A DNA stretch of 64,000 nucleotides from Lachnospiraceae bacterium. GTDB lineage: Bacteria; Bacillota_A; Clostridia; Lachnospirales; Lachnospiraceae. The stretch is from NCBI GenBank assembly GCA_017626435.1, contig JAGAIR010000008.1, positions 33,645-97,644 on the forward strand, read 5' to 3'. Below are positions 43,661-53,390 of the stretch, piece by piece; within the stretch, counting starts at the first letter, position 1; every line of letters starts with the position of its first letter. The notes under the pieces are model-generated. The model saw only the letters and a program-made list of their open reading frames with translations, ran no database searches and had not been told where the DNA came from. The translations under genes were made by a program, and so were the position numbers.

Positions 43661-43734
43661 GCATCTATAGCTCAGTGGATAGAGCAATGGTTTCCGGAAC
43701 CATGTTAGCGGGGGTTCGAGTCCCTCTAGATGCG
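43661..43734 (+). tRNA. tRNA-Arg (anticodon CCG)
   Basis: The cloverleaf is complete: 7-bp acceptor (GCATCTA with TAGATGC), D arm GCTC/GAGC, anticodon stem ATGGT/ACCAT with loop TTCCGGA, and a T arm with GGTTCGAGTCC. The anticodon CCG reads CGG arginine codons. The 3' CCA is not encoded, and the discriminator base is G. Confidence 0.95.
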
Positions 43735-43777
43735 TTAATGCTTTACACAGGGCTGCTTGCTTTGTGTTTGAAAGGAT

Positions 43778-44512
43778 GTGCACGGTGTCATGCCATTAAA
43801 ATACAAAAAGCTGGTAGTTTTGTTTTCACTGGGGATTATGTTAATTGGGCTGGGAACATTTTCTATGTTATCTCCCAATTTTCATTTTTCTTTTGGTTCT
43901 TCAAAGGATAATAATCTATCAGAGGCAGCAACCTTTGGTGCCATCAAGCCGATCGATGGAAAATCAAAAGCCGATATCCAATCCGAAATAGAAGATTTGA
44001 TAACGGGATATTTTTTGGCAAAACAACAGGTTGACATGGATGCGATCGGACAATGTGTCAGTGATGTGAGCTATATTGATGAGAAAAAGCTTTTAGCAGA
44101 TTCAGAATATATTGAAGAATACAAAAATATCCAGTGTATGATTCTGGATGGAGCCAAAGAAGGAGCATATAGAGTATACGTTTATTATGAAGTAAAGATT
44201 TATGATATTGATACCCTGGTTCCAGCTCTGAATGTGTTGTACGTAACGATGGATGAAGACAAGCAGTTCCGGATCTATTTTGGCACACTGGATTCTGAGG
44301 AGCAGAAATGTCTGAATGAACTGGACCAAAGTGAAGAAGTGAAGGATCTGGTTGCTACAGTACAGAACAGGTTTGAGAATGTTGTCAGTTCTGACAGTAA
44401 GGTACGTGAGTTTTATGAAATGTTAGAGAGTGTAGAGGAGGATTCCTCTGAGACAGAAGAAAATGAAAACATTGATCAGGAAGGTCAGACAGCTACAACA
44501 GCACCTAACTGA
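43778..44512 (+). CDS. Membrane-anchored protein of unknown function
   Basis: A 244-residue protein with one N-terminal membrane anchor (residues 9-27), then an extracellular domain (about 60-205) whose helix-then-strands order (IEDLITGYFLAKQQVDMD, then YRVYVYYEVKI) resembles NTF2-like domains. The C-terminal 35 residues are acidic and low in complexity. GTG 43778 follows AAAGGA; ATG 43790 is the other option. It begins 44 bp after the tRNA and may share its transcript. Family is unassigned. Confidence 0.6.
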   Translation: MHGVMPLKYKKLVVLFSLGIMLIGLGTFSMLSPNFHFSFGSSKDNNLSEAATFGAIKPIDGKSKADIQSEIEDLITGYFLAKQQVDMDAIGQCVSDVSYIDEKKLLADSEYIEEYKNIQCMILDGAKEGAYRVYVYYEVKIYDIDTLVPALNVLYVTMDEDKQFRIYFGTLDSEEQKCLNELDQSEEVKDLVATVQNRFENVVSSDSKVREFYEMLESVEEDSSETEENENIDQEGQTATTAPN

Positions 44513-44532
44513 TCAGAGGAATGTATAATGAA

Positions 44533-44564
44533 AAGTGATTCGGTATCTGCCGAATCGCTTTTTT
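44533..44564 (+). terminator. Terminator before rluF
   Basis: An 11-bp stem with one G-U pair (44533-44543 with 44550-44560) and a T run. Confidence 0.85.
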
Positions 44565-44617
44565 CTCATAACATAGAAAAGCTATGCTAAGAAAATCAGT
44601 GGAAAGGAACTGGACGG

Positions 44618-45352
44618 ATGAATCGTGAAAATAGCAGCCAGGAGGGCATACGAATCAATAAGTATTTAAGCGAAGCAGGGGTTTGTTCCAGAAGAGAGGG
44701 AGACCGGATGCTGGAACAGGGGAGGATTTGTATTGATGGGGTTCCTGCCAGACCGGGGATGCGTGTCTGTCCTGGACAAAGAGTCACGGTAGATGGAAAG
44801 AGTGTATCCAGAGAGGAAGAGGAGATTTATCTGGCATTTTATAAACCAAGAGGAATCGTTTGTACCACAGCGGATTCTGAGAATGGAGAAAAGATTGTCA
44901 ATGTAATCGATTATATCGATTATCCCAAAAGAGTATATCCCGTCGGGCGGCTGGACCAGAATTCAGAGGGACTATTATTGCTGACCAATCAGGGTGAGGT
45001 GATGGAAAAAATATTGAGAAGCCGTTATGGACATGAAAAAGAATATTTTGTGCAGGTAAATCGAAAAATAACAGAAGAGTTTCTTCTGCAAATGGCAAAA
45101 GGAGTTCCTATTTTGGGTACTGTAACAAAGCCGTGTAAGGTGTGGAAAGAAGACGATTACAGTTTCCATATTATATTGACACAGGGATTAAACCGTCAGA
45201 TCAGGCGGATGTGTGAATACTTTGATTATCGTGTTGTGATGCTGCGAAGAGACCGTGTTATGAACATCACTTTGGATGGAATGAGAAAAGGCCGTTATCG
45301 CAGACTGACAGAGGCGGAAATAATGGAATTAAAACGACAGATCATGGAGTGA
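44618..45352 (+). CDS. rluF: 23S rRNA pseudouridine synthase, RluF/RsuA family
   Basis: A 244-residue enzyme with an N-terminal S4 RNA-binding domain (RINKYLSEAGVCSRREGDR) and a catalytic domain with Asp in VGRLDQNSEGLLLLTN, then GLNRQIRRMCEYFDYRV given in part as GLNRQIRRMCEYF. The last motif favours RluF, which modifies U2604 of 23S rRNA. It precedes ligA directly, with a four-base GTGA overlap if the early ligA start is used. Confidence 0.88.
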   Translation: MNRENSSQEGIRINKYLSEAGVCSRREGDRMLEQGRICIDGVPARPGMRVCPGQRVTVDGKSVSREEEEIYLAFYKPRGIVCTTADSENGEKIVNVIDYIDYPKRVYPVGRLDQNSEGLLLLTNQGEVMEKILRSRYGHEKEYFVQVNRKITEEFLLQMAKGVPILGTVTKPCKVWKEDDYSFHIILTQGLNRQIRRMCEYFDYRVVMLRRDRVMNITLDGMRKGRYRRLTEAEIMELKRQIME

Positions 45353-45384
45353 AGCTTCATGATATCGGAAAGGATCATAATATC

Positions 45385-47340
45385 ATGAATCAATTGGAGC
45401 GGATGAAAGAACTGGTGGAAAAATTAAATGAGGCAGCTGCTGTATATTATCAGGGCAGAGACGAGATCATGAGCAACTTTGAATATGATAAACTGTACGA
45501 TGAACTGGCTGCCCTGGAGACAGAAACAGGAACGATACTTTCTGCCAGTCCTACACAGAAGGTAGGATATGAGGTGATCAGTGAACTTCCAAAGGAAACC
45601 CATGCAGCAGCAATGCTTTCGCTGGACAAAACAAAGGAAGTAGAACAGTTGGCAGCCTGGCTGGGAAACCAGAAAGGGTTATTATCCTGGAAAATGGATG
45701 GACTGACTATTGTTCTGACGTATGAGGGTGGGAAGCTTGTAAAAGCGGTTACCCGTGGAAATGGACAGGTAGGGGAGGTCATTACCAATAATGCCAAAAC
45801 ATTCCGGAATATACCTCTGTCGATTCCGTTTCAAGGACAGATGATATTGCGTGGAGAAGCAGTTATTTCTTATTCTGAGTTTGAAAAGATCAACCAGACA
45901 CTGCCGGAGGAGGAACGTTACAAGAATCCCCGAAATCTTTGCAGTGGTTCTGTGCGTCAGTTAAATAATGAGATTACGGCCCGGAGAAATGTATCCTTTT
46001 TTGCCTTTGCACTGGTACAGGCAGATGGGGTGGATTTTAATAATTCCCAAAGAGAAAAGATGGAATTCATGCAAAAGCAGGGATTCGATGTAGTGGAATA
46101 CCGGGAGGTCACAGCAGAATCTCTTCCGGACAGTGTACAGAAATTTGCAGAAAAGATTTCATCCAATGATTTTCCGTCCGACGGACTTGTCTTACTGATG
46201 GATGATATTTCTTATGGGGAATCTCTTGGACATACCTCGAAGTTTCCAAGAAACGCAATGGCATATAAATGGGCGGATGAGACGGCAGATACCCATCTGC
46301 TGGAAATGGAATGGAGTGCTTCCCGTACTGGTCTGATCAATCCGGTGGCTGTATTTGAGCCGGTAGAGCTGGAAGGGACTACCGTGAGCCGTGCCAGCGT
46401 TCACAATATCAGTATTGTAAAACAGCTGCAGCTTGGGATTGGTGATACCATTCAGGTCTATAAAGCAAATATGATCATACCTCAGATTGCAGAAAATCTC
46501 ACCCGGAGCAGCCGGCTGGAAATTCCAAAAATCTGTCCGGTCTGTGGCAATCCTACCAAAATTCAGCGTGAAAATGATGTAGAGGTACTGCTGTGCGGCA
46601 ATCCGGACTGCATCGCGAAAAAAATCAAATCTTTTACCCTGTTTGTCAGCAGGGATGCCATGAATATTGATGGTCTTTCTGAAGCAACCATAGAAAAACT
46701 CATTGCAAAGGGAATGATCCATGAACTGGCTGATCTGTTTAAGCTGTCCCGTTACCGGGAAGAAATTATCCAGATGGAGGGCTTTGGTGAAAAGTCCTAT
46801 GAAAAGATGATTGCTGCGGCAGAATCGGCAAGAGAGACTACAGTAGCCCGTTTTCTGTATAGTCTGGGAATCCCTAATATCGGGCTGTCCAATGCGAAAA
46901 TGATCTGCAGGGCGTTTGAGGACGATTTTCATAAAGTGCGCCATGCTGCAGTAGAAGATTTGGTGGAGATAGATGGAGTAGGGGAAGTGATTGCCCAGAC
47001 CTTTGTAAAGTTTTTTGCATCAGCAAAGAATAATAAGATGGTGGATGACCTGTTGGAGCTTGTGACATTTCAAAAAACGGAGTCTTCACAGACAGAACAG
47101 GGCCTTTCGGGACAGGTATTTGTAATTACTGGTTCCCTGGAGCATTTTACCAACCGGAATGCATTCAAGGAGCGGATCGAAGAACTGGGAGGAAAGGTGA
47201 CAGGAAGTGTCACTTCAAAAACCAGCTACCTGATCAACAATGACATTATGAGTAATTCCTCCAAAAACAAGAAGGCAAAGGAACTGAATGTTCCGATACT
47301 GACGGAGGAGGATGCCATCCAGCAGTTCCATCTTCTCTAA
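45385..47340 (+). CDS. ligA: NAD-dependent DNA ligase
   Basis: A 651-residue ligase: adenylation domain with lysine nucleophile Lys103 in WKMDGLT, OB fold, a four-cysteine zinc finger (CPVCG and CGNPDC), helix-hairpin-helix repeats and a C-terminal BRCT (about 575-651). The site is divergent: KMDG replaces the usual KIDG, and RGNGQVGE replaces RGDGxxGE. ATG 45385 gives the family-like MNQLERMKELVEKL; a GTG at 45349 is possible. It may be a second ligase beside a canonical LigA. Confidence 0.9.
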   Translation: MNQLERMKELVEKLNEAAAVYYQGRDEIMSNFEYDKLYDELAALETETGTILSASPTQKVGYEVISELPKETHAAAMLSLDKTKEVEQLAAWLGNQKGLLSWKMDGLTIVLTYEGGKLVKAVTRGNGQVGEVITNNAKTFRNIPLSIPFQGQMILRGEAVISYSEFEKINQTLPEEERYKNPRNLCSGSVRQLNNEITARRNVSFFAFALVQADGVDFNNSQREKMEFMQKQGFDVVEYREVTAESLPDSVQKFAEKISSNDFPSDGLVLLMDDISYGESLGHTSKFPRNAMAYKWADETADTHLLEMEWSASRTGLINPVAVFEPVELEGTTVSRASVHNISIVKQLQLGIGDTIQVYKANMIIPQIAENLTRSSRLEIPKICPVCGNPTKIQRENDVEVLLCGNPDCIAKKIKSFTLFVSRDAMNIDGLSEATIEKLIAKGMIHELADLFKLSRYREEIIQMEGFGEKSYEKMIAAAESARETTVARFLYSLGIPNIGLSNAKMICRAFEDDFHKVRHAAVEDLVEIDGVGEVIAQTFVKFFASAKNNKMVDDLLELVTFQKTESSQTEQGLSGQVFVITGSLEHFTNRNAFKERIEELGGKVTGSVTSKTSYLINNDIMSNSSKNKKAKELNVPILTEEDAIQQFHLL

Positions 47341-47349
47341 ACAGGGAAC

Positions 47350-47378
47350 TTGACAGATGAGTGAATATGCACAATAAT
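47350..47378 (+). promoter_or_regulatory. Possible metA promoter
   Basis: TTGACA (47350-47355) and AATAAT (47373-47378) are 17 bp apart, 36 bp before metA. No SAM riboswitch or T-box is seen in the 74-bp leader. Confidence 0.5.
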
Positions 47379-47414
47379 AAACTGCATAAATAAAAAAGAA
47401 AAGAGGCGGTATTT

Positions 47415-48347
47415 ATGCCAATAAAGGTCAAAAATAATCTTCCGGCAAAGAAGATTATGGAGAATGAAAATATATTTATGATGGATGAAAACCGTGCCAT
47501 GATGCAGGATATTCGTCCTCTGCATATTGCTGTGCTGAATCTGATGCCATTAAAGGAGGATACAGAGGTCCAGCTGCTACGTAGTCTTTCTAACACTCCA
47601 TTACAGATAGAGATCACCTTTCTGACAACGGCAAGCTATATTGGGAAGAATACACCGGCAAGCCATTTAAATGAATTTTATAAGACATTTGACGAAGTGA
47701 AACAATACAAATATGATGGACTGATCATCACCGGGGCACCGGTGGAACATATGGAATATGAAGAGGTACAATATTGGAAAGAACTGACCCAGATCATGGA
47801 CTGGTCTAAGACCAACGTGACCTCTACTTTACATATCTGCTGGGGTGCACAGGCGGGACTGTATTATCATTATGGGATTCATAAGTATCTTTTGCCAAAG
47901 AAAATGTTTGGGGTATATGAACACCGGGTACATCACCGGAAAGTGCCTATTGTACGGGGATTTGACGATGTGTTTTATGCACCTCATTCCAGGCATACCG
48001 GTGTCTGTCATGAGGAGATTGCTGCCTGCGAGGCTTTGACTGTACTGGCGGATTCTAAAGAAGCAGGGGATTTACTGATCATTGCAGAGGATGGAAAGCA
48101 GATATTTGTGCTGGGACATCTGGAATATGACCGTCTTACTTTGGACACAGAATATAAAAGAGACCGGGCAAAAAATCTGCCGATCGATCTTCCGGTGAAT
48201 TATTATCCAGAGGATGATGAGACCAAAAGACCATTGCTGCGCTGGCGTGGTGCTTCTAATGCCATGTATTCCAACTGGATCAATTATTATGTCTATCAGA
48301 CAACACCGTATGATTTTATCAATACGGAGGAGATCATCGGGAAATAA
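47415..48347 (+). CDS. metA: Homoserine O-acetyltransferase, MetA type
   Basis: A 310-residue enzyme that acylates homoserine in methionine synthesis. It has the class-I amidotransferase-like site: Cys142 in HICWGAQAG, His and Glu of the triad in GHLEYD. Residue 111 is Glu (TGAPVE), where E. coli MetA has Gly. Glu111 is known to select acetyl-CoA over succinyl-CoA, so this is an acetyltransferase despite frequent succinyltransferase labels. It starts like E. coli MetA ([11 protein letters not shown]). Confidence 0.93.
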   Translation: MPIKVKNNLPAKKIMENENIFMMDENRAMMQDIRPLHIAVLNLMPLKEDTEVQLLRSLSNTPLQIEITFLTTASYIGKNTPASHLNEFYKTFDEVKQYKYDGLIITGAPVEHMEYEEVQYWKELTQIMDWSKTNVTSTLHICWGAQAGLYYHYGIHKYLLPKKMFGVYEHRVHHRKVPIVRGFDDVFYAPHSRHTGVCHEEIAACEALTVLADSKEAGDLLIIAEDGKQIFVLGHLEYDRLTLDTEYKRDRAKNLPIDLPVNYYPEDDETKRPLLRWRGASNAMYSNWINYYVYQTTPYDFINTEEIIGK

Positions 48348-48366
48348 ATGGATCACTGTAATACAT

Positions 48367-49953
48367 TTATGTCTGTTTTATATCCCGTACACTGATAATC
48401 CCCATCAGATACAGAAATCCGCAGTAACCAATACAGAGTAGTGTGGCGATTACTGCCAATGTCAAAATTGCATAACTGCCATGAAAACAGCTATTGATCC
48501 GGAAATAGCTGTTTTTTGCGACTACACCGAGTACCACCAGTGCCAGTGATGGAATCAGGAGCCAGTGCAGTGCGTCCAGACGGATGTAAGGATGGAGATA
48601 ATAACCTTCCAGAATTACCATTACCAGCTGGCTGATCAGAAGTCCTACCAGATAGGCACGGATTCCATAAATCGGAACGGCAAATACCAGGATTGCAATT
48701 TTGACACCCAGACTGAGGATGGTGTAAAAAAACGTAACTTGCGTTTTTTCCATTCCGTTGATCACACTGGTCAGGGTAGTTCCCAGGTAGAGAAACGGGC
48801 AGAGCCAGGAAAGTACTGTAAGATAGCTTCCGGCATCTTCATTATGAAAGAATAAGATTCCCAGTTCTTTTCCAAACATCAGAAAAACACAGGTACAGAG
48901 CAGACCGATCAGAAGACAATATTTGATGGAAAGAGTGACGCTGTGACGGATCTTGTCAATATCCTTTCTGGCATGGGCATCTGCAATAGAAGGCAGAAGC
49001 ATGACGGCAAAGGAATTGGTGATGGTGGACGGAAAGAAAATAAAGGACAGGCTCATCCCGGTCAGTATACCGTAGACACTTAATGCATAGGATGGACTGC
49101 ATCCGTATCGTCTCAGCATAGCAGGAAGTAAAACAGATTCTACACTGTGAAGGAAGGAGACCAGAAGTTTGGTCACTGTCAGGGTCAGAGACAGCCAGAG
49201 CAGTGTACGGACTGCATGGGAAGAAGAAAACGTAGTTTTAAGATGGGAAATTTCGCTTTGTCCTGTTTTCTGTACTGACATCTTGTTTTTTTTATATCTT
49301 CGTGCCAGGGAGGAGTGATGGGAAAGCTGATAAATATTATAGAGATTGGAAGCAACTTCACCAGCTACCAGACCCCATACTGCAAAGCTGCAATTTAAAT
49401 CGTCAGAGGCTCCGGCAGAAAATAAAAAGCTGAGAAGCATAACAAAAATCACACGGAAAATCTGTTCTACCATTTGTGTGACAGCAGGAACCTTTGCATC
49501 CTGGATGCCATAATAATATCCGTTGATGCATGCAGATACACAGCAAAAAGGAAACAGGAAAGAAAGAATGCGGAGATAAGGGGCAAGAGATGCCTCCATC
49601 ACAAAATGGACTGCAATCCAGTCTGCCTGGGTATAAACCAGGAAACTTAGGGTTACCGCCAGAGACAGACCAAGAAGAATACCGATTGCCAGAATTTTAC
49701 CAGGAGAGGTTTTTCTTCCTTTATTACTGCTTCCTGCTGCAATGACCTGGGAAATCGCAGTCTGGATGCCTGCGCCATATATGGTAAAGCAGATACCGTA
49801 GACAGGAAATACAAGCTGATAGATTCCAAGCATTTCTGCTCCCAGCAGATCTGCCAGATAGATTTTATAAAAAAAACCGATGATTTTCGTCAAAAATCCA
49901 GTTATAGATAAAATTAATGTTCCTTTTAATAATTTATGTCCAGAAAGTCCCAT
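48367..49953 (-). CDS. SpoVB/MurJ-like MOP-superfamily flippase
   Basis: A 528-residue membrane protein with about fourteen transmembrane segments. Family features are GTLILSITGFLTKIIGFFY at the start and IYQLVFPVYGICFTIYGAGI, given in part as YQLVFPVYGICFTIYGAG. Relatives include SpoVB and MurJ-type lipid II flippases. The start at 49953 (MGLSGHKLL) is served by AGAGGA; a longer reading is not. Sporulation or cell-wall lipid export is the likely role, but which is not decidable here. Confidence 0.82.
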   Translation of the reverse strand: MGLSGHKLLKGTLILSITGFLTKIIGFFYKIYLADLLGAEMLGIYQLVFPVYGICFTIYGAGIQTAISQVIAAGSSNKGRKTSPGKILAIGILLGLSLAVTLSFLVYTQADWIAVHFVMEASLAPYLRILSFLFPFCCVSACINGYYYGIQDAKVPAVTQMVEQIFRVIFVMLLSFLFSAGASDDLNCSFAVWGLVAGEVASNLYNIYQLSHHSSLARRYKKNKMSVQKTGQSEISHLKTTFSSSHAVRTLLWLSLTLTVTKLLVSFLHSVESVLLPAMLRRYGCSPSYALSVYGILTGMSLSFIFFPSTITNSFAVMLLPSIADAHARKDIDKIRHSVTLSIKYCLLIGLLCTCVFLMFGKELGILFFHNEDAGSYLTVLSWLCPFLYLGTTLTSVINGMEKTQVTFFYTILSLGVKIAILVFAVPIYGIRAYLVGLLISQLVMVILEGYYLHPYIRLDALHWLLIPSLALVVLGVVAKNSYFRINSCFHGSYAILTLAVIATLLCIGYCGFLYLMGIISVRDIKQT

Positions 49954-50119
49954 ATACAGTCCTCTTTCTCTGGCTGTCAACACATCTTATGCCTGAAATG
50001 CGGAAACTATGACGAAAGACTGCATAGAATATATATCAGAAAATCACGAGTATAAGGGAAAAATGAAATGAGCTGGTTCAAAAATTGTTTCCCTGTGCTT
50101 GGAAAAGAGGACGAATCAG

Positions 50120-51289
50120 ATGATATACCTTGATCATGCGGCTACTACGACAATGTATCCAGAAGCAATTCATAAGATGATTCCCTATTTTGGAAGACAG
50201 TTTTATAATCCCTCTGGTGGATACCAGGAGGGGGCTAATAACCATAAAGTAATTGAACAGGTGCGTCAGTCATTGGCAGAAAGCATTCATGCAGAGCCGG
50301 AGGAAATTTATTTTACCAGTGGCGGAACCGAATCGGATAACTGGGCGCTGGTCAATGCAGTGAGAAACTACCGGAAAAAAGGGCGTCATATCATTACTAC
50401 CCAGATAGAGCATCATGCAATTATCCATACCTGCCAGTTTCTGGAAAGCCAGGGATATCAGGTGACATATCTTCCAGTAAACAGGGATGGAATTGTGGAG
50501 CTGAACACACTGAAATCTGCTATCCGGCCGGATACCATATTGATTTCTGTTATGTATGCAAACAATGAAATAGGAACAATCCAGCCGATACAACAAATAG
50601 GAGCAATTGCAAAAGAGAAGGGAATTTTGTTTCATACAGATGCTGTCCAGGTTTTTGGACATATTCCGATTGATGTGGAAAAGCAAAACATTGATTTAAT
50701 GAGTGTCAGTGCTCATAAATTTGGTGGTCCAAAAGGAACAGGCTTTTTGTATGCCAATAAAAAAGTAAAGATTACTCCGCTCATTTTTGGAGGGAGCCAG
50801 GAGAGAAGACTGCGTGCAGGTACGGAAAATGTACCAGGAATCGTTGGAATGGGAGAGGCGGCACGATTATCAGAACGGTACCGGCAGAAACATTATGAAA
50901 AAGAGAAAGCAATGAGAGATTATCTGAGAGATAAAATCCTTTCAGAAATCCAGCTGGTACGGCTGAACGGTTCTTCCGAGGAACGCCTTCCGGGAAATTT
51001 AAATCTCAGTTTTCGGTATGTTGAAGGGCAGTCGCTGATCGTGATGTTGGAAATGAGAGGAATTTATGTTTCTGGCGGTTCTGCCTGCACTACTTCTGAC
51101 CAGGGACCTTCCCATGTACTGACTGCACTTGGGCTTTCGGAAGAAATGGCGGGAAGTGCAGTGCGGATTACCATAGGTTATGAAAATACCATGGATGAGA
51201 TGCACTATGTATTTCAGTGCATCCGGGACTGTGTTGCCGAGCTTCGGGAACTGTCCCCGGAGTATAAAAATCTTTATGCTGTACGATGA
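50120..51289 (+). CDS. Cysteine desulfurase, NifS/IscS family
   Basis: A 389-residue PLP enzyme that removes sulfur from cysteine. The cofactor lysine is Lys200 in SVSAHKFGGPKG, and the catalytic cysteine is Cys323 in GGSACTT. It starts MIYLDHAATT, the family opening, with AAGAGG nine bases before. The tRNA thiolase gene mnmA follows, so it may supply sulfur for tRNA 2-thiouridine. A terminator and a new promoter separate them. Confidence 0.92.
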   Translation: MIYLDHAATTTMYPEAIHKMIPYFGRQFYNPSGGYQEGANNHKVIEQVRQSLAESIHAEPEEIYFTSGGTESDNWALVNAVRNYRKKGRHIITTQIEHHAIIHTCQFLESQGYQVTYLPVNRDGIVELNTLKSAIRPDTILISVMYANNEIGTIQPIQQIGAIAKEKGILFHTDAVQVFGHIPIDVEKQNIDLMSVSAHKFGGPKGTGFLYANKKVKITPLIFGGSQERRLRAGTENVPGIVGMGEAARLSERYRQKHYEKEKAMRDYLRDKILSEIQLVRLNGSSEERLPGNLNLSFRYVEGQSLIVMLEMRGIYVSGGSACTTSDQGPSHVLTALGLSEEMAGSAVRITIGYENTMDEMHYVFQCIRDCVAELRELSPEYKNLYAVR

Positions 51290-51311
51290 ATAAAAATCTA
51301 TGGTAATACAG

Positions 51312-51350
51312 AAAGGACTTTGCTGATTTCAGCATGGCAAAGTCCTTTTT
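51312..51350 (+). terminator. Terminator after the cysteine desulfurase gene
   Basis: A perfect 12-bp stem (51312-51323 with 51337-51348) and a T run. Confidence 0.9.
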
Positions 51351-51363
51351 GCAATCTTATAAC

Positions 51364-51392
51364 TTGACATTATTTTTTTTTCTTCCTATAAT
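51364..51392 (+). promoter_or_regulatory. mnmA promoter
   Basis: Perfect consensus TTGACA (51364-51369) and TATAAT (51387-51392) with a 17-bp, T-rich spacer, 35 bp before the start codon. Confidence 0.9.
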
Positions 51393-51426
51393 GAGGAACA
51401 ATCTATACATAGAAATGAGGATTATC

Positions 51427-52506
51427 ATGGGAAAAGGAAAAGTAGTTGTGGGTATGTCCGGTGGAGTGGATTCTTCTGTAGCAGCGTATTTATTAAAGGA
51501 ACAGGGGTATGAGGTGACCGGAGTGACTATGCTGACGCTCCTGGAGCAGACCGTTTCAGAAGGCTGCGGCAGTTCCCTGCTTGTGGAGGATGCCAGGACT
51601 GTGGCAAAGAGTCTGTCTATTCCCCATGATACTGTGGATTTTAGCAGGGAGTTCCAGTGCCATGTAATGGATTATTTTGTGGAAGAGTATCTATGCGGCA
51701 GGACGCCGAATCCTTGTAATGCCTGCAACCGCTATATTAAATGGCAGTCACTGCTGGCAAAGGCTGAGGAGCTTGGTGCAGACTACATTGCTACCGGTCA
51801 TTATGCCAGAATTGACCATCTGGCAAATGGAAGAGTTGCCATCCGCAATTCTGTTACAGCACAGAAGGACCAGACTTATGCGCTGTACAATCTGACCCAG
51901 CAGCAGCTGTCTCATACACTGATGCCGGTAGGAGAGTATACAAAGGATGCGATACGGCAGATAGCAGAAAAAATCGGACTGAATGTTGCCTCCAAGCCGG
52001 ACAGCCAGGACATCTGTTTTATTCCTGATCACGATTATGGCGGATTTATCCGGCGCCAGGGAAAATGTCTTCCGGGAGAAGGTGAATTTGTGGACAGGGA
52101 AGGTAGATTTCTCGGTAAAAATAAAGGGTATTACCAATATACGATCGGACAGAGAAAGGGCTTAAATCTTGCTATGGGACATCCTGTTTTTGTGACAGAA
52201 ATCTGCCCGGAGACAAACCGGGTTGTGATTGGAGAGAGTGAAGAGTTGTTTCATAAAGGGGTATTGGTGGAGAAGATGAATTTTATGGCGTTGCCAGAAC
52301 TGATGCCCGGACAGGAAGTAGAAGTGACTGCAAAGATACGATATAGCCATAAGGGAGCAAAAGCCCGCCTACGGATGCAGGAAGACGGGCTGGTGTCCTG
52401 TTGTTTTGATGAACCGCAGCGTGCTATGACACCGGGACAGGCATTGGTATGCTACCAGGGAGAATATGTAGCATGTGGCGGCACGATGGTCCGGGTAATG
52501 GATTGA
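51427..52506 (+). CDS. mnmA: tRNA 2-thiouridylase
   Basis: A 359-residue enzyme that thiolates U34 of tRNA for Lys, Glu and Gln. The PP-loop SGGVDSSVAA follows the start, and the two catalytic cysteines are Cys97 (NPCNACN) and Cys197 (SQDICF). ATATGHYARI-like segment TGHYARIDH and YTIGQRKGL are typical. ATG 51427 has TGAGGA upstream and fits the family start. A longer open frame from 51334 includes the promoter and is rejected. Confidence 0.95.
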   Translation: MGKGKVVVGMSGGVDSSVAAYLLKEQGYEVTGVTMLTLLEQTVSEGCGSSLLVEDARTVAKSLSIPHDTVDFSREFQCHVMDYFVEEYLCGRTPNPCNACNRYIKWQSLLAKAEELGADYIATGHYARIDHLANGRVAIRNSVTAQKDQTYALYNLTQQQLSHTLMPVGEYTKDAIRQIAEKIGLNVASKPDSQDICFIPDHDYGGFIRRQGKCLPGEGEFVDREGRFLGKNKGYYQYTIGQRKGLNLAMGHPVFVTEICPETNRVVIGESEELFHKGVLVEKMNFMALPELMPGQEVEVTAKIRYSHKGAKARLRMQEDGLVSCCFDEPQRAMTPGQALVCYQGEYVACGGTMVRVMD

Positions 52507-52547
52507 CACGATCCGGTCCATCGGTAGAAAATATCCCTGGGCTGGAA

Positions 52548-53390
52548 CTATAAACGGATCATTTCCGGTTTGCGGTGATGAAATTCCGTGTAATAGGAAA
52601 AATTACAGGTGCGTAATAATTCCGGAACTTTGGCAAAATCATAGGCGAGATGCGCCGGCTGGTGTCCGTCTGAACCGATGGTGATGATTTCGCCGCCAAG
52701 TTCCCGATACCTCTTTAAAATCTCTTCGTGAGGATGAGGATGTCCCAGACCGTACTTGAGTCCGGATGTGTTTAATTCAATGCCTTTGCCAGATTCGATC
52801 AGGAGACGTAAGATTTCATCTATGATATCAAAAGAATCCTGCAGGCATTTTTTCATATATTCTTCGTTTTGAATGCCTTTGCTTCGGTATTCCTGCTGGG
52901 TTGGTGTGTAACGGATGATATAATCAATATGGCCATATACATCAAAATCAATGCCGGCTCGTATATTTTCCAGGGTAATCTCATAGAAACGGTCTATCCC
53001 CTGTTTTTCTGTCTTTCCCTCCCAATAAACAGGATAATAAGGGTCCTGATCATCTACCAGATGGGTAGAGCCGATCACAAAATCCAGGGGGAGAGAAGAA
53101 GTCAGTGAATTACATTTTTCTTTTATATCCGGTTTTAATCCCAGTTCAATTCCGCGGCGGATCTGTATCTGGGGATATTTATCTGCCAGTCTGTTTATTT
53201 CCAGAAGATATTCCTCCGTATCAAATAAGAAAGTCATTCCATTTCCCATATCCGGAAAATCATAATCCATATGGTCTGTGAAACAAACAGAAGAAAAGCC
53301 AGATTGGATAGCCTGCTTCAGCATTTCCTCCATAGGAGTGTCGCTGTCCGAAGAAAAACTGGTGTGTACGTGGTTGTCTGATGGAATCAT
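52548..53390 (-). CDS. PHP-family histidinol phosphatase
   Basis: A 280-residue PHP-domain phosphatase. Metal ligands are seen in DNHVHTSFSSD, FTDHMDY, IGSTH, and GSDGHQPAHL. These match HisJ/HisK-type histidinol phosphate phosphatases of Firmicutes, the penultimate histidine enzyme. No other his gene is nearby. Its ATG overlaps the rqcH stop by four bases, so it is translated from the same mRNA. Confidence 0.87.
   Translation of the reverse strand: MIPSDNHVHTSFSSDSDTPMEEMLKQAIQSGFSSVCFTDHMDYDFPDMGNGMTFLFDTEEYLLEINRLADKYPQIQIRRGIELGLKPDIKEKCNSLTSSLPLDFVIGSTHLVDDQDPYYPVYWEGKTEKQGIDRFYEITLENIRAGIDFDVYGHIDYIIRYTPTQQEYRSKGIQNEEYMKKCLQDSFDIIDEILRLLIESGKGIELNTSGLKYGLGHPHPHEEILKRYRELGGEIITIGSDGHQPAHLAYDFAKVPELLRTCNFSYYTEFHHRKPEMIRL

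Noticed and set aside
43661..44512. Integration site at the tRNA-Arg gene
   Set aside because: No integrase, and no second copy of the tRNA 3' end was found downstream in the window.
47341..47414. SAM riboswitch before metA
   Set aside because: The 74-bp leader is too short and lacks the expected helices.
51334..51426. N-terminal extension of mnmA
   Set aside because: It would translate through a perfect consensus promoter and lacks a ribosome site.
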